Shown one piece after another: positions 44,802-53,180 of a DNA stretch of 64,000 nucleotides. The stretch covers positions 62,001 through 126,000 of the forward strand of contig NZ_JAUHHD010000001.1 of the NCBI RefSeq assembly GCF_030410515.1. The letters run 5' to 3'. Made by a program: the position numbers and the translations under genes. How positions within the stretch are numbered: the first letter of the stretch is position 1; each line of letters opens with the position of its first letter. This DNA comes from Arthrobacter sp. YD4 (lineage in GTDB: Bacteria; Actinomycetota; Actinomycetes; Actinomycetales; Micrococcaceae). Under the pieces are notes generated by a model. That model had not been told where the DNA came from, did no database searches, and was given only the letters and a program-made list of their open reading frames with translations.

Positions 44802-46373
44802 TCAGGGTGCGGAATCCCGGGCGACGGCGGGCAGCAGCGGGGCAATCTGGCGGGGGGTGTCCGCGACGATCGCGGCGAGGCCGTTGCCGGCGACCCAGCC
44901 GCCGACGACGGCGAGGTCCCCCTCCGCGGCGCAGAGTTCCCGGACCCGGGCCACCCGCTGTTTGTGTCCCAGGGACGCGAACGGCAGGGCACCCGCCCAG
45001 CGCACCACATCCCACCCGGCGAGGTCGTCGCGGGAGAGTCCCACGCCCAGCAGCGTGGAGGCGTCCCGGAGGGCCGCGGCCAGCAGGTCCGCCTCGGTGT
45101 CGGGTTCCGGCATTGCGCCGGCGGTCGCGCTCACCGGGGCACCCGGCGTGGCGCCCCGGCCGTAGGAAAGCCGGAGGACGTGGCGGCCCGGGGCGGTGGA
45201 TTCGTCCAGCCAGGCCCACTTGGCGGTGGCGTGGGTGAGGGCCTTGGCCTGGATGCCGGGGCTTTGCGGGGCCACCAGCACGCCCGTGCCGCGCGGGGCG
45301 GCATCCAGCTCGGACCGGTCCAGCACCAGGGTGACCAGCTTGACGTCCGGGCCGGCCTCGGGACGCAGGGCGGTGATTTCGGGGAGGACACCGGAGAGGA
45401 GGCCGACGGCGGCCGGGCCCTCGACGGCGACGACCAGCCGCCCGGCGTCGTACTCCTCTCCCCCGGCGGTGACCTGCCAGCCGGTGGGGGTCCGCCGGAC
45501 CGCGGCGGCAGGGGTCCCGGCGCGGAGCGTGACGCCCAGGTCCGTGAGTTCGGCCAGCAGCGCGGTGACCAGCGTGTGCATGCCGCCGCGGAGGCCGGCG
45601 ACGGCGGAGCCCGCCTTCTGCAGGACGGCGCTCCCCTGCGAGGCAGTACTCTCCTGCGGGGCAGTGCTCTCCTGCAGGGCAGTGCTCTCCTGCGGGGCCG
45701 CAGGAGAGGCGGTGGTGGAGGCCCGGCGCTGGGCCTTGACCGCAGCGGCGAGGGAGCCGTGGGCGCGCAGGCCGGCGCGCAGGCCGGGGGCCACCATGTC
45801 CACGTCGAGCAGTGCCGGGTCCGCCGAGTGCACGCCGCCCACCACCGGCGAGACCAGCCGGTCCAGGACGCGGCGGCCCATCCGGGCGCGGACCAGGGCG
45901 GCCACGCTGGTGGCGGCGCCCCCGGTCCCCACGGAGGCCGGCAGGAGCGTGTCGACCCAGGCTCGGAGGGAGCCGCCCAGGCCCAGGGTGCGGCGGACCT
46001 CGGGGTCCCAGGGGTTTGCGGGGATGCCCAGCACGCCGGTCTTGGGCAGTTCGCGCGGGCCTTCGGGCAGCTGAACCCAGGCCCCGCCCGGGTTCGGGGC
46101 GGCGATCTGCGGCCCCAGGCCCAGTTCACGGGCCAGCGCGGCGACGGCGTCGGAGCGGGTGGCGAAGGATTCGGCGCCGCTGTCCAGGGTCAGGCCGGCG
46201 ACCACGTGGCTGCCGACGCAGCCGCCCCAGGTTCCGGTGGCCTCCAGCACGGTGGTGCGGACGCCGGCCCCGGCCAGTTGGCGGGCGGCCAGGAGTCCGG
46301 AGATGCCGCCGCCCACCACCACAGCGGTGGGGGCGGCGGTGGCGGGGGCGTCGTCAGGGGCCACGGGGCTCAC
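44802..46373 (-). CDS. cgoX: Coproporphyrinogen III oxidase (protoporphyrinogen oxidase family, HemY/CgoX)
   Basis: A 523-residue FAD enzyme. The N-terminal dinucleotide-binding motif is VVVGGGISGLLAARQLAGAG; the C-terminal FAD contact is GGWVAGNGLAAIVADT. In this pathway it oxidises coproporphyrinogen III to coproporphyrin III. GTG 46373 overlaps the hemE stop by 4 bp, which sets the start; the frame stays open across hemE but that part is not coding. Residues about 226-244 are an inserted QESTA repeat coded by 18-bp tandem repeats, not expected in the enzyme fold. Confidence 0.94.
   Translation of the reverse strand: MSPVAPDDAPATAAPTAVVVGGGISGLLAARQLAGAGVRTTVLEATGTWGGCVGSHVVAGLTLDSGAESFATRSDAVAALARELGLGPQIAAPNPGGAWVQLPEGPRELPKTGVLGIPANPWDPEVRRTLGLGGSLRAWVDTLLPASVGTGGAATSVAALVRARMGRRVLDRLVSPVVGGVHSADPALLDVDMVAPGLRAGLRAHGSLAAAVKAQRRASTTASPAAPQESTALQESTAPQESTASQGSAVLQKAGSAVAGLRGGMHTLVTALLAELTDLGVTLRAGTPAAAVRRTPTGWQVTAGGEEYDAGRLVVAVEGPAAVGLLSGVLPEITALRPEAGPDVKLVTLVLDRSELDAAPRGTGVLVAPQSPGIQAKALTHATAKWAWLDESTAPGRHVLRLSYGRGATPGAPVSATAGAMPEPDTEADLLAAALRDASTLLGVGLSRDDLAGWDVVRWAGALPFASLGHKQRVARVRELCAAEGDLAVVGGWVAGNGLAAIVADTPRQIAPLLPAVARDSAP
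45643..45696 (-). repeat. Three 18-bp tandem repeats inside cgoX
   Basis: Copies at 45643-45660, 45661-45678 and 45679-45696 differ at one or two bases (GCAGTGCTCTCCTGCGGG); a decayed fourth copy precedes them at about 45625-45642. Unit length is a multiple of three, so each copy adds six residues (QEST with A, P or L) and keeps the frame. Confidence 0.85.
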
Positions 46374-47503
46374 TCGGGGGCGATGGAGTGGATCAGTTGC
46401 ACCACGCGGGTCAGCACGTCCGGGTCGGTTTCCGGCGGGACGCCGTGGCCCAGGTTGAGCACGTGGCCGGGGGCGGCGGCACCGGCGGCGATGACCTGGC
46501 GGACGTGGGCCTCGAGCACCTCCCACGGGGCGGCCAGCAGGGCCGGGTCGATGTTGCCCTGCAACGGCACGGTGCCGCCCAGGCGGCGGTTCGCCTCGTC
46601 GAGGGGCAGGCGGTAGTCGACGCCGACGACGTCGACGCCCACGTCGCGCATGGCGACCAGCAGTTCCGAGGTTCCGGTGCCGAAGTGGATCAGCGGGGCG
46701 CCGAGGTGGCGGACGTGGTCCAGGGCGCGGGCCGAGGCGGGGGCCACGAAGCGGGTGTAGTCGTTCAGGCCGAGGGAGCCGGCCCAGGAGTCGAAGAGCT
46801 GGGCGGCGGAGGCGCCGGCCTCGAGCTGGGCGCGCAGGAACATGCCGGAGGCGTCGGCGGCCCAGTTGGCCAGCGCGGTCCAGGTCTCCGGGTCGGCGTG
46901 CATCATGGTGCGCGGTCCCAGGTGGTCGCGGGAGGGGCGGCCCTCCACCATGTAGGCGGCCAGCGTGAAGGGGGCCCCGGCGAAGCCGATCAGCGGGGTA
47001 GTGCCAAGCTCGGCGACGGTCAGCCGGACGGCCTCGCGGATCGGTTCCAGCGCCTCCCAGGTCAGGGTGGGCAGCGCGGCGACGTCGGCGGCGGTGCGGA
47101 CCGGGGTGTCCAGGACGGGTCCGACGCCGGGGACAATGTCGACGCCGACGCCGGCCAGCTTGAGCGGGATGACGATGTCGGAGAAGAAGATCGCCGCGTC
47201 CACGTCGTGCCGGCGGACCGGCTGCAGGGTGATTTCGGAGGCCAGCTCGGGGCGGAGGCAGGAATCCAGCATGGCCACGCCCTCGCGGACCTTCAGGTAT
47301 TCGGGCAGCGAGCGGCCGGCCTGGCGCATGAACCAGACGGGACGGCGGGAGGGCGTGCCGCCGCGGTAGGCGGTGATCAGCGGCGACCCGGAGGTGCGGC
47401 CGTCCATCAGGGGGTGGCCGGCGTCGAGCCCGCCCTGGGCGCCGGGGGTGCCGTCCGTTCCGTCCAGTGTCGAGTCGTGGGGTGCCGCCGCGCGTGAAGT
47501 CAT
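46370..47503 (-). CDS. hemE: Uroporphyrinogen decarboxylase
   Basis: A 377-residue HemE. Signatures are RPVWFMRQAGRSLPEY near the N-terminus (Arg residues bind substrate carboxylates), FSDIVIPLKLAGVGVDIVPGVGP and GFAGAPFTLAAYM. It removes four carboxyl groups to make coproporphyrinogen III. ATG 47503 was chosen over upstream codons because CAGAAT ends 7 nt before it, a leaderless-type arrangement. It is the first gene of hemE-cgoX and is divergent from hemA. Confidence 0.96.
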   Translation of the reverse strand: MTSRAAAPHDSTLDGTDGTPGAQGGLDAGHPLMDGRTSGSPLITAYRGGTPSRRPVWFMRQAGRSLPEYLKVREGVAMLDSCLRPELASEITLQPVRRHDVDAAIFFSDIVIPLKLAGVGVDIVPGVGPVLDTPVRTAADVAALPTLTWEALEPIREAVRLTVAELGTTPLIGFAGAPFTLAAYMVEGRPSRDHLGPRTMMHADPETWTALANWAADASGMFLRAQLEAGASAAQLFDSWAGSLGLNDYTRFVAPASARALDHVRHLGAPLIHFGTGTSELLVAMRDVGVDVVGVDYRLPLDEANRRLGGTVPLQGNIDPALLAAPWEVLEAHVRQVIAAGAAAPGHVLNLGHGVPPETDPDVLTRVVQLIHSIAPE

Positions 47504-47541
47504 GCCTTTGATTCTGCCCAAAACCGGCCCCAAAAGATAAC

Positions 47542-47552
47542 GACAGGCTGTC
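47542..47552. promoter_or_regulatory. Small palindrome between hemE and hemA
   Basis: GACAG-G-CTGTC lies in the 158-nt divergent region, 39 nt from the hemE start. It might be a shared operator, but 5-bp arms are weak evidence. Confidence 0.25.
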
Positions 47553-47646
47553 AAACAGCGGCCGCGGGCGGCGGATGTGCTGCGGCTCACAGCCGGGAGT
47601 GCCCAGTCCCACGTCCGGAAACTCTTCTACCGGAGGACGAAAAAGC

Positions 47647-47652
47647 TATGAT
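47647..47652 (+). promoter_or_regulatory. -10 box of hemA
   Basis: TATGAT is a near-consensus -10 ending 9 nt before the GTG at 47662, giving a leaderless or almost leaderless mRNA. The CTTCTACCG half-site at 47624-47632 would overlap the -35 position. Confidence 0.5.
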
Positions 47653-47661
47653 GGTCGTGCT

Positions 47662-48993
47662 GTGGTTCTTTTCTCATTGGTGGCTACACACGCCGACATC
47701 GATCTCGAGACCGTTGCTCAGTTGAGCACCGGTGCCTCCGGCCTTGCCACTTCAGCCCTAGCAGAATCCCCTGCCGTCGCCGGCGCCGTCGTACTCTCCA
47801 CCTGCAACCGGTTCGAGATCTACGGCGAGGCACCGAACCCCGACGACGTCGAGGCGGCCCGCGCCGCCCTGATCTCCCGGATCAGCGACACCAGCGGCCT
47901 GAACAAGCAGCTGGTGTCCCGCGCCTTCAACACCCGTACCGGCGCGGACGTCAGCCGGCACCTCTTCGCCGTCAGCTCCGGGCTGGATTCCGCCGTCGTC
48001 GGCGAACGCGAAATCGCCGGCCAGGTGCGCCGCGCCTTGATCTCCGCCCAGCACGAGGGAACCGCCAGCTCCGGCTTGGTCCGGCTCTTCCAGGCCGCCT
48101 CGAAGACCGCCAAGGACGTCGGCGCGCAGACCGCCCTCGGCTCCCGCGGCCTCTCGATCGTCTCCGTCGCCCTCGACCTGGCCACCGACCTCTCCGAGAG
48201 CAACGACTGGGCCGGCAAGAAGGTCGTGGTCTTCGGCACCGGCGCCTACGCCGGCGCCACCATGTCCCTGCTGCGGGAACGCGGCTGCACCGACATCTCC
48301 GTCTTCTCCTCCTCCGGCCGCGCCGCCGGATTCGTCGCCACCCGCGGCGGGACCGCCCTGGACAGCGACTCGCTGCCGGGCGCCGTCGCCGCGGCGGACA
48401 TCATGATCGGCTGCAGCGGCTCGGACAGCCGGGTCGAGGCGGACGAGCTCGCCCGCATCCGCTCGGCCTCGCCGCAGCCGCTGATCGCCATCGACCTGGC
48501 GCTCACCCACGACTTCGACCCTGCCGTGGCCGAGCTCGACGGCGTCGAACTCCTCACCCTCGAATCGGTCCGCCTCGCCGCGCCGCAGGAGCAGGCCGAG
48601 TCCCTGACCCAGGCCAGCGGCATCGTGGCCGGCGCCGCCACCGCCTTCGAGCAGGAGCGGGAGGCGCGGTCCGTGGACTCCGCCATCGTGGCCCTTCGCC
48701 GGCACACCATGGACGTCCTTGACGCCGAGATGGAGAAGGTCCGCGCCCGTCACGGCTGCACCGCCGCCGCCGAGGAGGTCGAGTTCGCCCTCCGCCGCAT
48801 GGTCAAGCAGCTGCTGCACGTCCCGACGGTACGCGCCCGTGAGCTGGCGGCCAACGGCCAGCAGGCCGACTACGTCGCAGGCCTCGAGGCCGTCTACGGC
48901 ATCACCGTCGAACAGCCCGCCCAGCCTGCCGCCGGCAAGGCACCGCGGGCCGCGGAGGCCGGCTGCCCGGTCGACCACAGCGAATCTGCCTGA
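47662..48993 (+). CDS. hemA: Glutamyl-tRNA reductase
   Basis: A 443-residue HemA, first enzyme of the C5 pathway. The catalytic Cys is in [13 protein letters not shown]; the NADPH domain has [14 protein letters not shown]; and [13 protein letters not shown] is the conserved helix next to the active site. The C-terminal dimerisation helix is seen in [19 protein letters not shown] 47662 fits the family start [20 protein letters not shown]; the frame is open 29 codons earlier but without signal. Divergent from hemE, so regulation of both ends of the pathway may be joint. Confidence 0.96.
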   Translation: MVLFSLVATHADIDLETVAQLSTGASGLATSALAESPAVAGAVVLSTCNRFEIYGEAPNPDDVEAARAALISRISDTSGLNKQLVSRAFNTRTGADVSRHLFAVSSGLDSAVVGEREIAGQVRRALISAQHEGTASSGLVRLFQAASKTAKDVGAQTALGSRGLSIVSVALDLATDLSESNDWAGKKVVVFGTGAYAGATMSLLRERGCTDISVFSSSGRAAGFVATRGGTALDSDSLPGAVAAADIMIGCSGSDSRVEADELARIRSASPQPLIAIDLALTHDFDPAVAELDGVELLTLESVRLAAPQEQAESLTQASGIVAGAATAFEQEREARSVDSAIVALRRHTMDVLDAEMEKVRARHGCTAAAEEVEFALRRMVKQLLHVPTVRARELAANGQQADYVAGLEAVYGITVEQPAQPAAGKAPRAAEAGCPVDHSESA

Positions 48994-49069
48994 CGAACTC
49001 CCTGCTTGGCGTTTGTCCCCCTGACCGGCCCCCGGTGTTTCTCCCCCCCGGCCCTCCCGCAGCCGCTGA

Positions 49070-50071
49070 CTACGCGAACGCGTTGATGCCGGTCAGTTCC
49101 GCCGACTTCTGCCACAGCCTTTCCGCCGCCTCCCGGTCGATCGCGTGGGCGTCAACGCCGCGGACCCTGGCCTCCGGGGAGCCCGGGACGGTGGGTTCCG
49201 CGATGTCGCAGTCCTCGCAGTAGACCCCGCCCATTCCCGCCAGCCGCGGTGAGGTGGCGGCCCAGACCGAGGTGGCCGCGCCCTGCTCCGGGGTCTTGAA
49301 GCGTTCGTTGACGTTCCCGGCCTCATCCATCCAGCCGGAGGCGATCATTTCCTCGCGGGGCAGGTGGCGTTGCAGTTCGGTCATGATGCCGCCGGGGTGG
49401 ACGGCGAACGCACGCACCCCGGAGGACTTGCCCAGGGCGTCGAGTTCGACGGCGAAGAGCGCGTTGGCCGTCTTGGCCTGGCCGTAGGCCTGCCATTTGT
49501 CGTAGCCGGAGTCGAAGTTCAGGTCCTCGAACCGGACCGGCGAGAGCTTGTGGCCGGTGGAGGACAACGCCACCACCCGGGCCCCATCCCCGGCGGACAG
49601 GGCGGGCCACAGCAGGTTGGCCAGGGCAAAGTGGCCCAGGTGGTTGGTGGCGAACTGCGCTTCCCAGCCTGGACCGACGCGGGTTTCCGGGCTGGCCATG
49701 ATGGCCGCGTTGTTGATCAGGATGTCCAGGCTGCCGGCCTCTCCAAGGAAACCGGAGGCGAGGAAGTCCGCCGCGAAGCTCCTGACGCTGTCCAGGTCGG
49801 AGAGGTCCAGGGCGGCGACGGCCACGCCGTCGAGGCCGGCCTGGTCCAGCACCTTGCGGGCGTGTTCTGGCCGACGGGCCGGGACCATGACCTTGGCGCC
49901 GGCGGAGGCCAATGCCCGGACCGTTTCGAGGCCCAGCCCGGAATAGCCTCCGGTGACGACGGCGGTCTTGCCGTGCAGGTCGATTCCCGCGACCGCTTCG
50001 GCCGCGGTCGTGCGGGGCCCGAATCCGGAGCCGAGGGGGTGCTGCGGGGTGGTGCCGTTGTCCGTGACCAT
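49070..50071 (-). CDS. Short-chain dehydrogenase/reductase (SDR)
   Basis: A 333-residue classical/extended-length SDR. The cofactor motif is TGGYSGLGLETVRAL, the NNAAIM motif follows, and the catalytic Tyr/Lys is in YGQAKTANALFAVELDALG with Ser in VALSSTGHK. It resembles retinol-dehydrogenase-like SDRs found widely in actinobacteria; substrate unknown. ATG 50071 follows GAAAGGCAG. It is 11 nt downstream of moeZ, so probably in the same transcript. Only 76 nt separate its stop from the hemA stop and no terminator was found there. Confidence 0.9.
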   Translation of the reverse strand: MVTDNGTTPQHPLGSGFGPRTTAAEAVAGIDLHGKTAVVTGGYSGLGLETVRALASAGAKVMVPARRPEHARKVLDQAGLDGVAVAALDLSDLDSVRSFAADFLASGFLGEAGSLDILINNAAIMASPETRVGPGWEAQFATNHLGHFALANLLWPALSAGDGARVVALSSTGHKLSPVRFEDLNFDSGYDKWQAYGQAKTANALFAVELDALGKSSGVRAFAVHPGGIMTELQRHLPREEMIASGWMDEAGNVNERFKTPEQGAATSVWAATSPRLAGMGGVYCEDCDIAEPTVPGSPEARVRGVDAHAIDREAAERLWQKSAELTGINAFA

Positions 50072-50082
50072 GGAGCTGCCTT

Positions 50083-51300
50083 TCAGTAGACGGGTTTGCC
50101 GGGCTCGACGTCCCGGACCCAGGCGAGGATGCCGCCCTCGAGGTGGCTGACGCGCTCGTAGCCTGCGGCCCGGGCGGCGGCCAGGACGGCCGCGGACCGG
50201 GTGCCGGCCTTGCAGTGGAACACGATGTCCGTGTCTTGCGGCAGCTCGGCCCACGCCTCGCCGGCGAGGATCCGGCCCTGCGGGATGAGCCGGGCGCCCT
50301 CGATCCGGACGATGTCGTACTCGCCGCTCTCCCGGACGTCCACCAGTTCGAACTGCCGCAGCCCAGCGTTGCGGGAGGCGAGCATGGTGGCCAGTTGGGT
50401 GGCGGTGATGGTGTGCCCGGTGTCCGTGCCGGCGTCGGCGGCGGGGGTGATCCCGCAGAACGCCTCGTAGTCGGTCAGTTCGGTGACCCGGGGCGCGTCC
50501 GGGTCGCGGGAGACCTTGATTTCGCGCCAGCTGCCGCCCAGGGCGTCGAAGAGCGCCACCCGTCCCAGCAGGGAACGGCCGACGCCGGTGATGAGTTTGA
50601 CCGCCTCGGAAACCATCAGGGAGCCGACGGCGGCGCACAGCATGCCGAAGACCCCGCCCTCCCCACAGGAGGGGACGGACCCTGCCGGGGGCGCCTCGGG
50701 GTACAGGTCGCGGTAGGTGGGGCCGTGCTGCTCCCAGAACACGCTGACCTGGCCGTCGAAGCGGAAGATCGACCCCCAGACGTAGGGCTTGCCCAGGATG
50801 GCGGCCGCGTCGTTGACCAGGTAGCGGGTGGCGAAGTTGTCCGCCCCGTCGATGATCAGGTCGTAGCCGGCGAACAGTTGCAGGGCGTTGGACGCGTCGA
50901 GCCGGACGTTGTGCAGGCGGACGTCAACGAGGGGGTTCAGGGCGGCGATCGCGTCCCGCGCCGACTCGGTCTTGGGCCTGCCGACGTCGGCGACGCTGTG
51001 GATCACTTGGCGCTGCAGGTTGCTCAGGTCGACGTCGTCGTCGTCGATGATCCCGAGCGTTCCGACGCCGGCGGCCGCCAGGTACAGCAGCGTGGGTGAG
51101 CCGAGCCCGCCGGCGCCAATCACCAGGACCTTGGCGTTCTTCAGGCGGCGTTGGCCCAGGGATCCGATCTCGGGAATGATGAGGTGGCGGGAATACCGTT
51201 CCACCTCCGCCGCGGTGAGGTCGGCGGCCGGTTCCACCAGCGGGCCGGGAGCCTGGCCGGCCGCGGCGGAAGTACTGTTCTCGGTCAACTTCGAAGCCAT
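50083..51300 (-). CDS. moeZ: Adenylyltransferase/sulfurtransferase MoeZ (ThiF-like E1 plus rhodanese)
   Basis: A 405-residue two-domain protein. The N-terminal ThiF/MoeB domain has KVLVIGAGGLGSPTLLYLAAAGVG and DLSNLQRQVIH for ATP and substrate binding, and IIDGADNFATRYLVND. The C-terminal rhodanese domain carries the sulfur-accepting Cys in VFHCKAGTRSAAVLAAA. It adenylates and then thiocarboxylates ubiquitin-like sulfur carriers such as MoaD and others. ThiS, coded at 63041, is also a possible client. Divergent from tetR, as in mycobacteria. Confidence 0.94.
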   Translation of the reverse strand: MASKLTENSTSAAAGQAPGPLVEPAADLTAAEVERYSRHLIIPEIGSLGQRRLKNAKVLVIGAGGLGSPTLLYLAAAGVGTLGIIDDDDVDLSNLQRQVIHSVADVGRPKTESARDAIAALNPLVDVRLHNVRLDASNALQLFAGYDLIIDGADNFATRYLVNDAAAILGKPYVWGSIFRFDGQVSVFWEQHGPTYRDLYPEAPPAGSVPSCGEGGVFGMLCAAVGSLMVSEAVKLITGVGRSLLGRVALFDALGGSWREIKVSRDPDAPRVTELTDYEAFCGITPAADAGTDTGHTITATQLATMLASRNAGLRQFELVDVRESGEYDIVRIEGARLIPQGRILAGEAWAELPQDTDIVFHCKAGTRSAAVLAAARAAGYERVSHLEGGILAWVRDVEPGKPVY

Positions 51301-51382
51301 ACTTCAATCTATGCCCGAAGTTGCCGCCAGTCATATTACCCCCGCGTATTGTGGAACCAACAGCGAGGAAAGAAGGCCCAGA

Positions 51383-52048
51383 GTGGTTCATCAGGCACCG
51401 GTTGATCGGGGACAGACCGGAAAGCCGGCGGCGCAGCCGCGCACCGGTGGGCAGCGTTCCGCACGCCTGCCCCGCGATGAACGCCGGGCCCAGCTTCTGG
51501 CCGCCGCGCAGGAGGTCTTCGTCGCGAACGGCTACCACGGTGCCGCCATGGATGAGATCGCCGAGACCGCCCACGTGAGCAAGCCGGTCCTCTACCAGCA
51601 CTTCCCGTCCAAGCGTGAGCTTTACCTGGCGCTGCTGGACAGCCACCTTTCCACTCTCACCGCGCTGCTGCTGGGGGCCTTGAACTCCACGACCGACAAC
51701 GACGAACGCGTCCAGGCGGTCATGCGGGCCTACTTCCGGTTCATCGCCCACGACGACCAGGCGCACCGGCTGGTGTTCGAGTCCGACCTGGTGAACGACG
51801 CCGACGTCGCCCGCCGGCTCGAGACCTTCAACAAGACGTTCGCCGACGCGATCGCCAAGGTCATCGCCGAGGACACCAAACTCCCGCTGCTGGAGGCCCA
51901 GCTGCTGGGCCGCGGCCTGTCCGGCATGGCCCAGGTAAGCGCCCGGTACTGGCTGGAAACGGACGGCAACCTGGACCTCGATGTGGCCAGCGACCTGATC
52001 TACCGTTTAGCTTGGCGCGGAATCAGCCGCTTCCCGAAAGAGTCCTAG
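51383..52048 (+). CDS. TetR family transcriptional regulator
   Basis: A 221-residue TetR regulator. The helix-turn-helix is at residues about 55-85 (MDEIAETAHVSKPVLYQHFPSKRELYLALL). The C-terminal domain (AYFRFIAHDDQAHRLVFESDLVND) resembles the actinobacterial group whose gene precedes DUF3107 (Rv3208 in M. tuberculosis). The effector is unknown. GTG 51383 follows AGAAGG at good spacing; the frame stays open far upstream through moeZ but that is antisense. About 30 disordered residues precede the DNA-binding domain. Confidence 0.92.
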   Translation: MVHQAPVDRGQTGKPAAQPRTGGQRSARLPRDERRAQLLAAAQEVFVANGYHGAAMDEIAETAHVSKPVLYQHFPSKRELYLALLDSHLSTLTALLLGALNSTTDNDERVQAVMRAYFRFIAHDDQAHRLVFESDLVNDADVARRLETFNKTFADAIAKVIAEDTKLPLLEAQLLGRGLSGMAQVSARYWLETDGNLDLDVASDLIYRLAWRGISRFPKES

Positions 52049-52111
52049 ACTACAAATAGAAAACCCCCTTTAGGGGAACGTGAACACTTTGATTGGCTGG
52101 GAGGCCTTGCT

Positions 52112-52336
52112 GTGGAAGTAAAGATCGGCATTCAGAACATCGGCCGCGAAATCGCCCTGGAGTCCGGCCAGGACGCCGACGCCGTGGCGGCGCTGGTCAG
52201 CGAGGCCATCGCCAAGGGCACCGAGCTGCGCCTCACGGATGAGAAGGGCCGCCAGGTGATCGTGCCGGCCGGCGTCCTCGGCTATGTCGAGATCGGCGCC
52301 GAAGAGGTCCGCCGCGTCGGCTTCGGCGCCCTCTAG
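52112..52336 (+). CDS. DUF3107 family small protein
   Basis: A 74-residue protein matching the DUF3107 family (TB9.4 in M. tuberculosis): VKIGIQNIGREIALESGQDADAV and VPAGVLGYVEIGAEEVRRVGFG. Function unknown; it may be an ATP-binding or regulatory partner, but that is not visible here. GTG 52112 has GGGAGG at 7 nt. A short CCCC-TTTA-GGGG stem at 52065-52076 lies in its leader. The next gene follows after 8 nt. Confidence 0.92.
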   Translation: MEVKIGIQNIGREIALESGQDADAVAALVSEAIAKGTELRLTDEKGRQVIVPAGVLGYVEIGAEEVRRVGFGAL

Positions 52337-52344
52337 GACCCGCT

Positions 52345-52647
52345 GTGCTCTCCCTCATCGTGGTGGCGATGGTGGCCGTTGCCGCCGGCTTCGTCGTCTG
52401 GGCCAATGACAAGCGGCATGCCAAGTACGGCATCGCCGTACCCGCCGGTGTCGCCCTCACGGTGGGGATGCTCAGCTGGATCATCTTCCAGGCCGCGGGC
52501 CTCGGCTATCAGCCGGGCCTGACCTGGATCCCGTGGATCCTGCCGCTGCTGCTCGCCGCGGCCGCCGCGGTTGCCGCCGTCGTGCTCCTGGGCCGGTCCC
52601 GCACCGCCCAGGACACGGAGCGGCTGAACGCCATCCTGCGCTCCTAG
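52345..52647 (+). CDS. Small membrane protein, unknown function
   Basis: A 100-residue protein with three predicted membrane helices: residues 1-19, about 30-51 and about 60-82 (WIPWILPLLLAAAAAVAAVVLLG). It ends with a charged cytoplasmic tail. I do not recognise a family. It follows DUF3107 by 8 nt, so they share a transcript, and its codon use is normal for the genome. The TTGC/GTG alternatives were not favoured; the start at 52345 is the first good one. Confidence 0.75.
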   Translation: MLSLIVVAMVAVAAGFVVWANDKRHAKYGIAVPAGVALTVGMLSWIIFQAAGLGYQPGLTWIPWILPLLLAAAAAVAAVVLLGRSRTAQDTERLNAILRS

Positions 52648-52651
52648 CCCC

Positions 52652-53014
52652 CTACAGCGCCTGCTGCAGCACCCAGCGGTTGCCGTCCGGATCGCTGAGG
52701 TGGGCGAATAGGACGCCGCCCATGTCCTCGATTTCGCTGACCTCCGCCCCGCGGCCCACCAGCTCGGCGCGCGTCGCGGCCAGGTCCGGGGTCACCAGTT
52801 GCAGCCCCTCGAGGCTGCCGGGCTTCATCCCGGTCATTCCCGTCCCGATCACGATCGACGCCGCGGAGCCGGGCGGGGTCAGCTGGACTACCCGCATCCC
52901 CGGGATGTGTTCGACGTCGTGGTCCAGCACGAACCCCAGCCGCTCGGAATAGAACTCCTTGGCCGCGTCGACGTCGGCCACCGGAACCTGGATCACTTCT
53001 AGGCGCATCTGCAT
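52652..53014 (-). CDS. VOC (glyoxalase/bleomycin-resistance fold) protein
   Basis: A 120-residue VOC-superfamily protein with the paired beta-alpha-beta-beta-beta layout: LEVIQVPVADVDAAKEFYSERLGFVLDHD and, at the C-terminus, LFAHLSDPDGNRWVLQQA. Members bind metal ions or small molecules and include dioxygenases, isomerases and resistance proteins; activity is unknown here. Start ATG 53014 has TACGCT 6 nt in front, a leaderless arrangement. Its upstream side is only 28 nt from the left inverted repeat, so any -35 element lies inside or at the border of the repeat. Confidence 0.88.
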   Translation of the reverse strand: MQMRLEVIQVPVADVDAAKEFYSERLGFVLDHDVEHIPGMRVVQLTPPGSAASIVIGTGMTGMKPGSLEGLQLVTPDLAATRAELVGRGAEVSEIEDMGGVLFAHLSDPDGNRWVLQQAL

Positions 53015-53020
53015 GCGCCC

Positions 53021-53026
53021 AGCGTA
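53021..53026 (-). promoter_or_regulatory. -10 box for the VOC gene
   Basis: On the minus strand TACGCT ends 6 nt before ATG 53014. The -35 position would fall at the edge of the inverted repeat starting at 53043. Confidence 0.45.
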
Positions 53027-53080
53027 CGCAGAAAACAGATACTGGTGGGGTGGGGACCAATCCGTGGGGCGGGTGTTACC

Positions 53081-53090
53081 GAAGTACTTC
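53081..53090 (+). promoter_or_regulatory. Palindrome GAAGTACTTC upstream of lipoprotein copy A
   Basis: A perfect 10-bp palindrome 90 nt before the lipoprotein ATG, inside the repeat and so also present at 62135-62144. It is followed by a 7-bp ACCGAAG/CTTCGGT pairing that could fold in RNA. Candidate operator. Confidence 0.35.
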
Positions 53091-53180
53091 TGACAGACCA
53101 AGCCGGTCCCTTCGGTTTGATCAGGCCGCGTTCGCGTGCCTGGGCCGGGCTTTTCCCCATTCGTCCTAAGGAGTAGTTCT

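Noticed and set aside
45625..45696. CRISPR-like repeat
   Set aside because: The 18-bp units are directly joined without spacers and lie in a coding frame.
46374..47612. Extension of the cgoX frame across hemE into a 936-residue fusion
   Set aside because: The region codes for hemE in another frame with full motifs, and GTG 46373 overlaps the hemE stop by the usual 4 bp.
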